Below, piece after piece: positions 53,301-62,900 of a DNA stretch of 64,000 nucleotides. Both the position numbers and the translations under genes were made by a program. Every line of letters begins with the position of its first letter. Position 1 is the stretch's first letter. Where the stretch lies: contig NZ_JAIQXU010000011.1 of NCBI RefSeq assembly GCF_020166395.1, forward strand, positions 62,001 through 126,000, written 5' to 3'. The notes beneath the pieces are model-generated. The model did not search any database and had not been told where the DNA came from. It saw only the letters and a list, made by a program, of their open reading frames with translations. This DNA is from Deinococcus betulae. GTDB lineage: Bacteria > Deinococcota > Deinococci > Deinococcales > Deinococcaceae.

Positions 53301-55079
53301 CTACGGCTGAGACAGGTCGCCCGCGGCAGAGCGGCGCCCAGTGGCCCGGCCGGCGGAATGTTGCTGCCGCGCCTGGTCCAGCATGTCCTCGGCCTGCGCG
53401 CGGGCGGTGTCGGCGCACACCGTGGTGCCCAGCGTCAGGCGCAGGCCCGGCAGATCTGGCCAGGCCCGCGCGGCCAGCGCGCGGCGCAGCCGCTCCAGCA
53501 GCCGCTCGGCGCCCTCTGCGTCAGTGCCAGGCAGCAGCAGCGCAAGGTCGTCGCCGTCCAGGTGCGTCAGCAGGTCACCCCCACGAATCAGCTGCTGAAT
53601 CTGACGGCCCGCGTCTTGCAGCACCCGCGCGGCGGCTGGGGCTGGCACCGGCTCGGCCCCGAAGTCCAGGCTCAGCACAGCCAGCGACAGGGGCTGATTC
53701 CCGCGCCGCGCCTGCTCGAACGCGCGTTCCAGCGCCGGCAGCAGGACGCGGCGCCCAGGCAGGCCGGTGCGGGGGTCCAGAAGGGCCTGGCCGGCCAGCT
53801 CGGCCCGCAGTGGCCCCAGGATGTGGTGGTGTTCCAGTCCCGCCTGCGCCAGCTGTAGCCCCTCAAGCCACTCGCGCTGGGCCGCCGCCACCTGTCGGCT
53901 GCGCTCCAGGTCCCGCTCGATGACCCGCACGGCGCTTTGCCGCTCGGCGGCGGCCCGGTTCAGCGCCACCGTCAGGCGCAGGTGTTCGCGCAGGTGGCGC
54001 AGCGCCCCTGTGAGTTCCTGGCGCGTTTCGTGCAGTGCGCACAGCTGCTTGTGGGCTTCGCTGGCAATCGCGTCGGCGTGCAGGCGTTCGGCCAGGGTCA
54101 GCGCGCGGTGCAGGGCGTCCCCGGCAGGGTCCAGCTGGCCGCCGTCCAGCAGGGTTGTGCCCCGGCGCAGCTGCACGCTGGCTTCCAGATAGAAGTCACC
54201 CATGCGCCCCACCAGGGTCAGGGCCTGCTCATAGGCGTCCAGGGCACTGGCGGCGTCGCCAAAGCGGCGGTGGGTGTCACCCAGGCTGGAGTAGATTTCC
54301 ACCTGATTTTCCAGGTCGTCGGAGGTTTCAGACAGCTCGCCGGCCCGGCGCAAAGAACTCAGGGCGCCGTCCCGCTGGCTCAGGGTGGCCTGCAAGCTGC
54401 CCAGATTGGTCAGGGCCACAATCTCGTTGTAGGGGCTGCCGTGGACGCGCGCCAGATGCAGCGCCTCGTTCTGGTACGACAGGGCTTCCTCGTGGCGCTC
54501 CAAGGCCATGCACACGTTGCCAACGTTGTTGGTCGCGGCAATCCGCACGGTGGTGTTGCCCACACCCGTTGCCATCCGCAGCGCGCGCAGGGCGTAGTTC
54601 AGCGAGGCCGGGTTGTCGTCCAGGCGGTGATACACCAGCCCGATGTTATTCAGGCAGGCGCACAGATACCACTCGTTGCCCTGCGACTCAAACAGGGTCT
54701 GCGCCGTGAAGTGGGCTTCCAGGGCGCCGGGTAGCTGGCCCAGGCTGGAGCGCACGGTGCCAGTGCCCATCCAGCTGCGCGCCAGCCCCACGGTGTCGCC
54801 CGCCGCCTCATGGCCGCGCGCCGCTTCGTCCAGGGCGTCCAGAGCGGCGCGGTACTGGCCCATGCGGGAGAGGCTGCGGCCCAGTTCCAGCAGCGCCTGC
54901 GCGTGGGCGCCGCCGTCCTGCAAGGTGAGGGCCAGGGCCGCCGCTTCCTTTGCCCGGCGCACGGCGGCGGCCGGGTTCTTGTCCCACAGTTCGGCTGCCA
55001 GGGCCAGCAGCGCGCGCAGGCGCTCACGGCCCTGAGCGGTATGCACCTGACGCTCAAGCTGGTCCAGCAGGTCGGACAT
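53301..55079 (-). CDS. TPR-repeat protein with degenerate GGDEF domain
   Basis: The 592-residue protein has about ten tetratricopeptide-like repeats (residues ~20-380) followed by a short linker and a GGDEF-like domain (residues ~425-580). The catalytic loop reads LTHLDGDDLALLLPG, so GGDEF is replaced by DGDD, and the preceding strand region is also shortened. Diguanylate cyclase activity is unlikely; it may instead be a scaffold or a c-di-GMP/GTP sensor. No signal peptide, so probably cytosolic. Confidence 0.8.
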   Translation of the reverse strand: MSDLLDQLERQVHTAQGRERLRALLALAAELWDKNPAAAVRRAKEAAALALTLQDGGAHAQALLELGRSLSRMGQYRAALDALDEAARGHEAAGDTVGLARSWMGTGTVRSSLGQLPGALEAHFTAQTLFESQGNEWYLCACLNNIGLVYHRLDDNPASLNYALRALRMATGVGNTTVRIAATNNVGNVCMALERHEEALSYQNEALHLARVHGSPYNEIVALTNLGSLQATLSQRDGALSSLRRAGELSETSDDLENQVEIYSSLGDTHRRFGDAASALDAYEQALTLVGRMGDFYLEASVQLRRGTTLLDGGQLDPAGDALHRALTLAERLHADAIASEAHKQLCALHETRQELTGALRHLREHLRLTVALNRAAAERQSAVRVIERDLERSRQVAAAQREWLEGLQLAQAGLEHHHILGPLRAELAGQALLDPRTGLPGRRVLLPALERAFEQARRGNQPLSLAVLSLDFGAEPVPAPAAARVLQDAGRQIQQLIRGGDLLTHLDGDDLALLLPGTDAEGAERLLERLRRALAARAWPDLPGLRLTLGTTVCADTARAQAEDMLDQARQQHSAGRATGRRSAAGDLSQP

Positions 55080-55269
55080 GGGTCTAGGACACAGTGTAGA
55101 CCCCGGCGTTCAGGCCCGGCTCGGCCCAGCGGGACGCCCCGCTGCTGGTGTACGATAAAGCTCCTGTGTGGGGGAGCCTGCAGAAGTGGCCAGTCAACCG
55201 GAAGTTCAGCGGTCAGCCTGCCTCACGCCTGCACTCGGCGCCGCGCGCCCGCCGCTTTCTGGAGGCCGC

Positions 55270-56130
55270 GTGACGCCCCCCGCAACCCTCAGTGCCCCCC
55301 GCCCGGCCGTGCAGGGCACCGACGTGCCGACACTGGAGCGGCCCCTCTTCGTGCTGACGTTTTTCACGCCGCAGCAGCCGCAGTGGTCTCTGTCGAATCT
55401 GGCGCGGGCCAGTGGGCTGCCCAAGGCCAGCTGCCTGCGGGCGCTGCGGGTGCTGGAAAAATACGACCTGCTAGTGCGTGAGGGCGACCGCTACCGCCTG
55501 GGCAGCGGCTTTATCGCCATGAAAGCCCACGCCCAGCAGCACGCGCCTCCCCTGAATGTGGCGCTGCCGCACCTGGCCCACCTGGCCGAGCAGACCGGGC
55601 TGCAGGTGTCGTGGGCTGTGCTGGACAACGAACAGACCCTCTACACCGAGGTGCTGCCCCTGGCCGGGTCAGGGCTGGCGCCGGGGGACCGGCGTGCGCT
55701 GCTGGGGGACGCTTCAGGGCGTCTGCTGCTGGCCTTTGCCGAGCGCACCCTGCGCGAGCGGGTTTTTGCCGGGGCCGCCGCACTGGACCACGCCGAGCGC
55801 GCCACCCTGGACACCCTGGACAGCGTGAGCCGCCGCACCTGGCTCTCGGCGCCGGTGGCGCGTGACCACCTGGAGGGCGCGGTGCAGGTGGCCGCCCCCG
55901 CCTTCCGCGCCGGCGGACGCCTGGCGGCGGCCCTGGCCCTGACCTGGCCCGCCGCCCCCAGCACCTGGGCTGGTGCACACGACACCGTGCAGCATCTGGT
56001 GAACACCGCCCAGAAGGTTTCGCGCGATCTAGGATACGAACGGGCCTGGGTCACGGACACCACCTTCTTCCTTCAGGTGCTCACGCGGCTGTCCATGCCG
56101 GCCCTGTCTGACCTTCCCCGCCCAGAGTAG
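55270..56130 (+). CDS. IclR-family transcriptional regulator
   Basis: The 286-residue product has the IclR winged HTH (LERPLFVLTFFTPQQ...WSLSNLARASGLPKASCLRALRVLEKYDLLVREGDRYRLGSGF) and the C-terminal effector domain (PHLAHLAEQTGLQVSWAVLDNEQTLYTEVLP...). GTG at 55270 with GGAGG 4 bp upstream is the preferred start; the frame is open to 55168. No metabolic gene adjoins on the same strand, so its target is unknown. Confidence 0.88.
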   Translation: MTPPATLSAPRPAVQGTDVPTLERPLFVLTFFTPQQPQWSLSNLARASGLPKASCLRALRVLEKYDLLVREGDRYRLGSGFIAMKAHAQQHAPPLNVALPHLAHLAEQTGLQVSWAVLDNEQTLYTEVLPLAGSGLAPGDRRALLGDASGRLLLAFAERTLRERVFAGAAALDHAERATLDTLDSVSRRTWLSAPVARDHLEGAVQVAAPAFRAGGRLAAALALTWPAAPSTWAGAHDTVQHLVNTAQKVSRDLGYERAWVTDTTFFLQVLTRLSMPALSDLPRPE

Positions 56131-56661
56131 GGGCGAGAGGTACGGCGCGGCCAGGAAAAGGCGCGGTGGGCGGGGCTGACGCGCGACCAGAATGGCAAGG
56201 CCCGCTGTGGGGTGCTCCCTCTCAGCAGGAGTGCACCCGTTGAGGGCAGGGCAGCACCCCTCTCCCGAAACCCTGCAGACGGTCTCCGATTGAACCGCTG
56301 GCACAATCAGTAAAAGCCGACCGAAGAAAGCAGGAGCAGGAGACGGCTGACCGGCGTGGAGTTTTCACATCGGTTCTATTCCAACGTGTCAACGGAACAC
56401 AGGGAATCTGCCTAACAGCGCCTGCCCGTTTCATTGAGGGCCACCGACGCCCCTCCACTCCACTTTCCCCGCTGTCTCTGATGAACACTCACTGTGTTCC
56501 CCTCAGCGTAGTTAAGGACCATCACTCTCAACCAGGCTGAGTTCCGCTGTGAGGCCCTGGGCGGGCGCCTCGTCACCCCCCTTTCCACCCTCACCAAACA
56601 AACTGCCTGGCCGATATGGCCAGGCAGTTTCTCCCAGGTGTTCAGCCGCAGAGGCTCTGGA
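56131..56661. other. Intergenic region between convergent genes
   Basis: 531 bp. It contains the terminator at 56600-56630 and an imperfect hairpin around 56208-56236 (GGGTGCTCC/GGAGTGCACCC) that may serve the IclR gene. The segment near 56250-56420 is repeat-like in appearance but I could not match it elsewhere. No gene is supported. Confidence 0.5.
56600..56630 (-). terminator. Intrinsic terminator of the subtilase gene
   Basis: A 13-bp perfect stem (56600-56612 with 56618-56630, arms AAACTGCCTGGCC/GGCCAGGCAGTTT) and ATATC loop on the minus strand, followed by TTTGTTTGG-type sequence, 32 bp past the protease stop. Confidence 0.85.
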
Positions 56662-58227
56662 TCAGCGGTTTTCCACCAGGGTGTACTGGCCGCTGCCGGC
56701 GTAGGCGTACACTTCCCAGCGGTAGGAGCCGCTGGCGGCGTTGTAGGTGATGTTTTCGGTGCTGGTGCTGCCTTCGGCGGCGGCCACGTCCACCCAGGCG
56801 CTGCCGTTGTACTTCTGGAGGTACAGGTCGAAGTCGGTGCCGCTGGGACCCGTCAGCGTGGCCTTGAGGGTGCCGCCCGCGTACTGGAAGTAGCCAGGGT
56901 TGCCGGGCTGGTAGCTGGTGCCGCCGGCATACACGCTGCCCTTGTAGGTGGTGCCAGGCGTGGGGGTGGGGGGCTCGGGATTGGTGGTGCCGCTGGGGTT
57001 CGTGAACAGCAGCTTGTTGGGGCTGCCGGTGCCCACGTTCGAGATCTTGTTGGCCGAGGAGGCGTTGAGCAGCGCGCTCGTCACCTGCGCGTTGGTGTAG
57101 CTGGGGTTGGCCGCCAGGATCAGGGCGACGGCGCCGGCCACGTGGGGGGTCGCCATGCTGGTGCCGCTGATGGAGTTCGTGGCGCTGTCGCTGGAGTTCC
57201 AGGTGCTGGTGATGCCCGTGCCAGGCCCGAAGATATCCACGCAGTTGCCGAAGTTGGAGAAGGTGCTGCGCACGTCAGAGCTGTCGGTGGCGCCCACCGT
57301 GATGGCGCTGGCCGCGCTGGCCGGGCTGTAATTACAGGCGTTCTTGTTGTCGTTGCCGGCGGCGATGGCCATGATCAGGCCCTTGCTGGCGGCGTTGTTC
57401 ACGGCGTCGTTGACCGCCTGGTCAAAGCCGCCGCCAATGCTGAGGTTGGCGACTGCCGGGCCGCTCTTGTTGTTCAGGGCCCAGTTGATGCCGGAGATGA
57501 TGGCGCTGTACGCCCCGCTGCCCTGGCAGTTCAGAACCTTCACGGCCACCAGCTTGACGCCCTTGGCCACGCCGTAGGTGCTGCTGCCGATGGTGCCGGC
57601 GACGTGCGTGCCGTGCCCGTTACAGTCGGTGTTGTTGCCGTCGTTCAGGGCGTTGGTGCCCCAGACGGCGCGGCCGCCGAACTGGCTGTGGGAGGTGCGA
57701 ATGCCGGTGTCAACCACGTAGGCCGTGACAGTGCTGGCGGTGGTGTCATAGGTGTAGGTGCCGCTGAGGGGACGGTCGCGCTGGTCGATGCGGTCAATGC
57801 CCCAGGTGGCGTTGCTCTGGGTGGCCACGGCGTGCGCCATGGCGTCTTGCTGGATGTACTTCACGCGCTTGTCGGCCCGCAGGGTGGCGAGGTTCTGGGC
57901 GCTCAGTTTGGCGGCAAAGCCGTTCAGGGCCTGGTTGTAGAGGTACTGAACAGTGATGCCCTGAGGATCCAGGCCCAGGGCGCTGACGAGGCCGCCGCTC
58001 TGGGTGGCCAGGGTGCTGGCGGAGGTGCCGCCGCTCAGCACGACGATGTACTGGCCAGGGATGGTGTCGGCGGCGTCCTGGCCCAGCACAGGCGCCAGCG
58101 CGGGGGCAGTGCGCGCCACCGTCGGCGCCGAGGCGTCGGGCACCCCAGCCTGCAGGGCGGTTTGCTGCCCACAGGCAGCCAGGAGGCCAGTAACGGTCAG
58201 AACAGCGGCAGTCAGACGTGCATTCAT
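56662..58227 (-). CDS. Secreted subtilisin-family serine protease (S8) with inhibitor and PPC-like domains
   Basis: The 521-residue product has a lipobox-like signal (MNARLTAAVLTVTGLLAACG), an I9-type propeptide (PGQYIVVLSGG...VKYIQQD), and a peptidase S8 domain with the triad in VVDTGI (Asp), GHGTHVAG (His) and SGTSMATPHVAG (Ser), plus AAGND for the oxyanion region. A linker of Pro/Thr leads to a C-terminal PPC-like domain (YQPGNPGYFQYAGGTLKATLTGPSG). This is the aqualysin-type plan. GGAGG precedes the ATG. It is exported and probably self-activating. Confidence 0.93.
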   Translation of the reverse strand: MNARLTAAVLTVTGLLAACGQQTALQAGVPDASAPTVARTAPALAPVLGQDAADTIPGQYIVVLSGGTSASTLATQSGGLVSALGLDPQGITVQYLYNQALNGFAAKLSAQNLATLRADKRVKYIQQDAMAHAVATQSNATWGIDRIDQRDRPLSGTYTYDTTASTVTAYVVDTGIRTSHSQFGGRAVWGTNALNDGNNTDCNGHGTHVAGTIGSSTYGVAKGVKLVAVKVLNCQGSGAYSAIISGINWALNNKSGPAVANLSIGGGFDQAVNDAVNNAASKGLIMAIAAGNDNKNACNYSPASAASAITVGATDSSDVRSTFSNFGNCVDIFGPGTGITSTWNSSDSATNSISGTSMATPHVAGAVALILAANPSYTNAQVTSALLNASSANKISNVGTGSPNKLLFTNPSGTTNPEPPTPTPGTTYKGSVYAGGTSYQPGNPGYFQYAGGTLKATLTGPSGTDFDLYLQKYNGSAWVDVAAAEGSTSTENITYNAASGSYRWEVYAYAGSGQYTLVENR

Positions 58228-58776
58228 GGTGAAACCTCCTGGTCACCTGCCCCTTATGTAAAGAGCAAGCGGCCTGCCTCGGTGGCAAGATGAGATGACA
58301 TTGAGCAGACAAATAAGTTTTATTCGTTTCACTGAGTGGAACAGTAGGGTTGTCTAGGTCGCTTATCAGAGGACCTCTACGCTGACTGTGCCTGGGATTT
58401 GAAAGGGCAGATTCTTTCAGGTTTTTTCTGAATTGATGCCTATAAACACAACGTTTTTAGCCCTCTCCTTCCCAGAGAGGGGCGGAGGAGAGCGGACTCA
58501 TTGGCCTCTTGGTCAGCGTTGCACTGATTGAACCAGCAGGAGACTGCAATGCTGTCCGAACCGTTGGGTCTCTGGAATCAGTCAAGACAGAGCACTCAAG
58601 GAAAACCGTTCTTCTGGACGGGGGTTTTCAATTCAATATCCAGAGGATTAGGGCTGCTGCGCGCAGAGGTCGGAAGGCCAAGCAAGTGAAAGGGCCGGCG
58701 CTGACACCGACCCCTCATTGAAGGAAGTCCTCTCAGTGTTGGACAACACGGTCGAGCGGTCATAAGCGGCTCTCTA
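58228..58776. other. Intergenic region, no gene supported
   Basis: 549 bp of more AT-rich DNA. The only frame of note (58509-58721, 70 codons) has no family features. Local inverted pieces such as CTGGA...TCCAG occur near 58610-58650. It should contain the subtilase promoter on its left side. It may be a decayed element, but I cannot show this. Confidence 0.5.
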
Positions 58777-59208
58777 TCACTGGCCCACTGGGCTGTTCAT
58801 CACCTGCTCCTTTGCGTCGTACTCGGCGCGAGCAGCTTTGATCTCCGCCTGGTTACTCAGCGCCCACTGCACCAGCGCCTGAATGGTGGGCACCAGGGTT
58901 TGACCCAGGGGTGTCAGCGCATAGTCCACCCTCGGCGGGATGCTGGGATAGACGGTGCGGTCAACCACGCCGTCGCGCTCCAGCTTGCGGAGGGTCGCCG
59001 TCAGCATCCGCTGACTGATGCCGTCAATTTGCCGTTTGAGGGTGCTGAAGCGGGCCGGGCCCTGGGCAAGATTCACGATCACGCTCGCGGCCCATTTGTC
59101 ACCGACCCGTTCCAGGATGCTCCGCACAGGACACTCGGCGTCGTCTGCCTGCGGACCACAGAGAGGCACATCGGTGATACTCGGTTCCCTTGGTGTGCTG
59201 TCTTCCAT
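58777..59208 (-). CDS. HxlR-family transcriptional regulator
   Basis: The 143-residue protein is an HxlR/MarR-like winged helix: CPVRSILERVGDKWAASVIVNLAQGPARFSTLKRQIDGISQRMLTATLRKLERDGVV, with the CPV cysteine used for redox or electrophile sensing in family members such as YodB. MEDSTPRE at 59208 is preferred over the Met 9 codons upstream. It is divergent from the monooxygenase pseudogene; a perfect inverted repeat lies just beyond its start. Confidence 0.92.
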   Translation of the reverse strand: MEDSTPREPSITDVPLCGPQADDAECPVRSILERVGDKWAASVIVNLAQGPARFSTLKRQIDGISQRMLTATLRKLERDGVVDRTVYPSIPPRVDYALTPLGQTLVPTIQALVQWALSNQAEIKAARAEYDAKEQVMNSPVGQ

Positions 59209-59238
59209 ACCGGTCCAACATGGCACATACTCCATTCA

Positions 59239-59271
59239 GTTACGAATCCTGCCTTAGTTCTGTTTCGTAAC
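59239..59271. promoter_or_regulatory. Inverted repeat, candidate HxlR operator
   Basis: GTTACGAA and TTCGTAAC are perfect 8-bp arms 17 bp apart, located 31 bp upstream of the HxlR start in the divergent region. HxlR regulators bind such spaced inverted repeats, so auto-regulation and control of the partner gene is likely. Confidence 0.65.
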
Positions 59272-59463
59272 CTGGATGGACACGGCCTGGCTGTCGTGGC
59301 GGTTTGACGTCAACCCAGCCTGCAGACCAGCGCCACCGCTGGTGCAGTGCAGGTACCAGACAGGTCTCAGGAGCAGTCCATTCGAGGACGGAAGACATCA
59401 CCTGCCCAGCCCCCACGCATCCCTCTAACCGCCCCTTAGCTGTTGTTTCCAAGGAGAAATCAC

Positions 59464-59869
59464 TTGACCCCCATTGACCCCACTTCACAGTCGTCAGGAG
59501 CAGGAACAGCGCAGACGCCGCTGACCACGCTTAACCCGGCTGCCGGGCACCTCACCATCATCAACACCTACACCGTGGCGCCCGAACGCGCGGACGCGCT
59601 GCTGGCGACGCTTATCCGCGCCACTGAGGAGACCCTGCTTTGTTCCGGGCTTCGTCTCGGCCAACTTTCACATCAATGCCGAGCGCACCCAGATTGTCAA
59701 CTATGCCCAGTGGGAAAGTCGAGAGGCGCTGCTGAGGGCCGGAGGCGACCCCGCAGTGGTTACGCTCATTCAGGAGGCTGGCCAGATCGCCGAGCGGTTT
59801 ACCCCAGTGCAGTACGAACTGCGGCAATCTATCGCGGGGGCCAGTGGCCTTGACTCGCTGAAACCTTGA
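59464..59869 (+). pseudogene. Antibiotic biosynthesis monooxygenase (ABM) domain protein, frameshifted
   Basis: The N-terminal part (LTIINTYTVAPERADALLATLIRATEETL, frame of 59464) and the C-terminal part (VPGFVSANFHINAERTQIVNYAQWES...LDSLKP, other frame) together make one ABM domain, a small dimeric ferredoxin-like fold. The switch lies near 59637-59646 (CTGCTTTGTTCCGG) and needs one base removed. AAGGAGA precedes the TTG start. It is the divergent partner of the HxlR gene. A genuine pseudogene and a sequencing error cannot be told apart here. Confidence 0.75.
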
Positions 59870-59870
59870 G

Positions 59871-59900
59871 CCGGGCACACCTATTCTCAGGTGTGCCCGG
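59871..59900. terminator. Bidirectional hairpin terminator
   Basis: A 12-bp perfect stem (59871-59882 with 59889-59900, arms CCGGGCACACCT/AGGTGTGCCCGG) between the monooxygenase and VWD-protein genes, which converge here. Confidence 0.75.
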
Positions 59901-59928
59901 TCAAGGCTGGGCCGAAGGGGAGTGGTCT

Positions 59929-62900
59929 TCAGGGGTCGCAGGGCGCCCGGTCAATCTTGACGTCGTAGCGGCCAGAGTTGTCCAGCGTATAAGAGTCATT
60001 GTGAGTGAGCCACAGGTGACCGCCCGCCGGCACACACGTCCATTCCGCAAACCCGTAGCCCCAGGTCAGGGCCGACGTGTCCGTCTTAGGCTGCCCCGGC
60101 TGGGTGACGCGGGCCACCAGGTTAAAGCGGTTTTGGACGTTGTCCGCCGGGAAGTCGTAGGTCCAGCCGGCGCGGTCCGTGCCTTCGGGGCCCAGAGGCC
60201 AGTTCAGCCAGGTGCCGTTGTCGCCCACAAACACTGTCCCGGCGGCCACCAGGCGCACTTTCGTGTTGGCCGGCAGCGTGATGCCCGTGTCCTGCCAGTT
60301 GTAGTCCGTGCCCCGGATGTCGAAACTCAGGTCGGGAGTCACGACCGTCACCGTCACTTCGCGGGTCAGGGTGCCGCTGACCGCGCGCACCTTGTACGTT
60401 CCGGGCTGGGCCGGGGCGGTGTAGGTGCCGTCTGCGCTCACGGTCCCCTGGTCAGCGCTCCAGGTGATGCTGGCCGGATTCAGGCCGCCGGTCAGCTGCA
60501 CACGCAGAGGCAGGCTCCGGCCGACAAACACGGTGGCCGCGCTGGGCTGGACCGAGAACCCCGGCGTGTGCTCCTCGCGGTGGTGCGCCAGGACTTCCGC
60601 GTCGCGGTCAGTCAGCAGCACGTCCATCACGCAGGCCTCCAGGGCCGAGGGCGGCAGGGGCACATCTGGCGTGACAGGGTCGTTGTCGCGGCCCAGGCAG
60701 CGGTCTTCGGCCTGCTGAAAGGCCGCGGGGTCGCGTCCACGCAGGCCGTCCAGGGTCACGATCTGGCTGGGGAAACTGAGGTCCGTGAAGGTGGCGGTGG
60801 ACTGGCCAGCGGCGTAGTCAAACAGCGAGGTTGCGTCCGTGACGCGCCAGCTGTGGCCAAAGGTCCAGTGGAGGTCGTGGGCACTGGGGTTTGTCAGGGG
60901 CTGACCGGCGCCCTGCACCACAAAGTCGTCGTCCTGGCCGTTGGCATTGCCCAGCAGGCCGGTGACCTGCCCGCGCCGCGCTGCGGCCAGCCGCAGGTGC
61001 ACGGACGAGCCGTGCATCCGAACGAAGGTGCCGTCCGGCCAGGTCACGGTGACGCGGGCGCCGTCGCGGTCAATGCGGCCACCGCCCGGCAGGGTCACGG
61101 TGGGCACACCTGTCCCGATGCCCTGCCCATTCACCCGCAGCGCGCCGTCTCCGGCCACGTTCACGCGGTTCTGCCCGACCCGCAGGGCGTAGGCGCTGTT
61201 CCAGGCCACCTGACCGTAAAACCACCCGTTGGGTTCCTTGACCGTCCGCACCTGCACTTCAAAGTCGCCTGCGCTCTGGGTGGTGCGCGCCAGCACGAAC
61301 TCGCCGACCAGTTGCAGGTCGTAGCGCTGGCCGTCCAGCGTTTCCAGGTGCGGGTCCCCGGTGCTGCCACCGTCCGGCGCCTCGCCCTTGCAGACAAAAG
61401 TGACGGTGGCGTCTCGCGTTGCAGTGTCCCCACCCACGCTAACCACGGCCCGGACGCTGGCCGAATGCACCGAGTCCTCGGGCACCTGGGGGCAGGTGAA
61501 GCTCAGGGGAATGCTCAGGTTGCCCTCGCCGCTCTCGAAGACGCCCGAGGCGGAGGCCGAGCTGCTGGCCCCGTTCCAGCTCAGGTCGTAGTGTGCGGGG
61601 GCGCCGCCCTCCTTGACCGTCAGCCCCACCGTTTTGGTCACGGTTTTGCCCGCCCGGCCCTCGGCGCGCGAGTTGGGGGGGTCCAGGGTCACCAGCAGGT
61701 TGCGGCAGGTGATGTCAATGCCCCCCACATACCCCGCCGCTGGCACGTGACCAAACAGGCGGTTATGCGACAGCAGCATCAGGTGGCCGCTGTCACCCAT
61801 GCGGTCGCACAGCGCCTGCGTGACCTCGATAGGCTGGGTGTCCAGGCGCGCGGCGTCTTCGCTGCCAGGGCTCTCCACGATAAAGTTCGGCACGTCGGCC
61901 CCCAGCGCGAAAGTCTCGTCACCGTCCACCCACACGCTGCCCCGGCGGGCCACCAGGCTGCCCGCGTCGGCCAGCAGGCCCGTCACGTCTTCCAGGGTGG
62001 CCTGCCCGCCCAATTGCAGGCGGTCCCCCACCCGCACCCGGCCGCCGCCGAAAGGCTGACCATTTTTCAGGGCCTCAAAGTCACCCTCGCCCACCGGGCG
62101 GTAGAAGTTCAGTTCGGCAGGGCGCCAGGACAGCACGTCAAAGGGGCCCAGGTCAGCCAGTCCCAGCCGGCTCAGGGCCTCCGAGACTGCCCGCACGAAC
62201 TTCAGGTCCGTCTCCACGCTCAGGGCTGCGCCGGCCTCGGTGGGGGTTTCACGGTTCTGGGCCACGGTGATGTCGTCCCCGTACACGGCCTTGAACTCGG
62301 GGCCAATCTTGACGGTCACCAGTTCCAGCTTGGTGGCTTCCAACAGCGGGTCGAGCCAGCCGCCCAGGTTCAGCCACCCCGAGAGGCGTTTCAGGGCGCG
62401 GGTGGTCTGACCGCCCACGATCATGTTCAGGCTGCCGGTGCCGTACAGGCCTGCTTGCTGCTCGAACGTCCAGGCCTTGAAATCCGGTTCCAGGGTCCAG
62501 TCCAGGGTGGGGGTGGCGGGCAGCACCTGCACCCCCCGCCGGTAATCGGAGTCGTGGCGCCCGGCCACGTCGGCGTCGGTGCTGACCGGCACGATGACCT
62601 TGACGCTGGCGGTGGCCTCAGCTTTCAGGTGGGGGCCGCCTTCCAGCTGCATGGAGGCCTCGAAGCTGGGGGTCAGGGTCACAGTGGGCGAGAGTACGGC
62701 GGCAAACGGCCCTGTGATGGGCAGGTCAATGTCGAGTTCGCCCAGTTCACAGCTCACCTCGGCCGAGCCGCCGCCCCGGAACTCCGCAGAAGATTTGAGG
62801 CCCAGCTGCGCGGTCAGTTTGGCGGCCATGACAGGCTCAGCCGACATCAGGTCGGCGTAGACATCGAAGTCGAAGTCATGTGTCAGCTCCAGCGGCTGCA

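Noticed and set aside
58509..58721. 70-codon frame in the intergenic region before the HxlR gene
   Set aside because: No ribosome site of note, no recognisable composition or motif; treated as chance.
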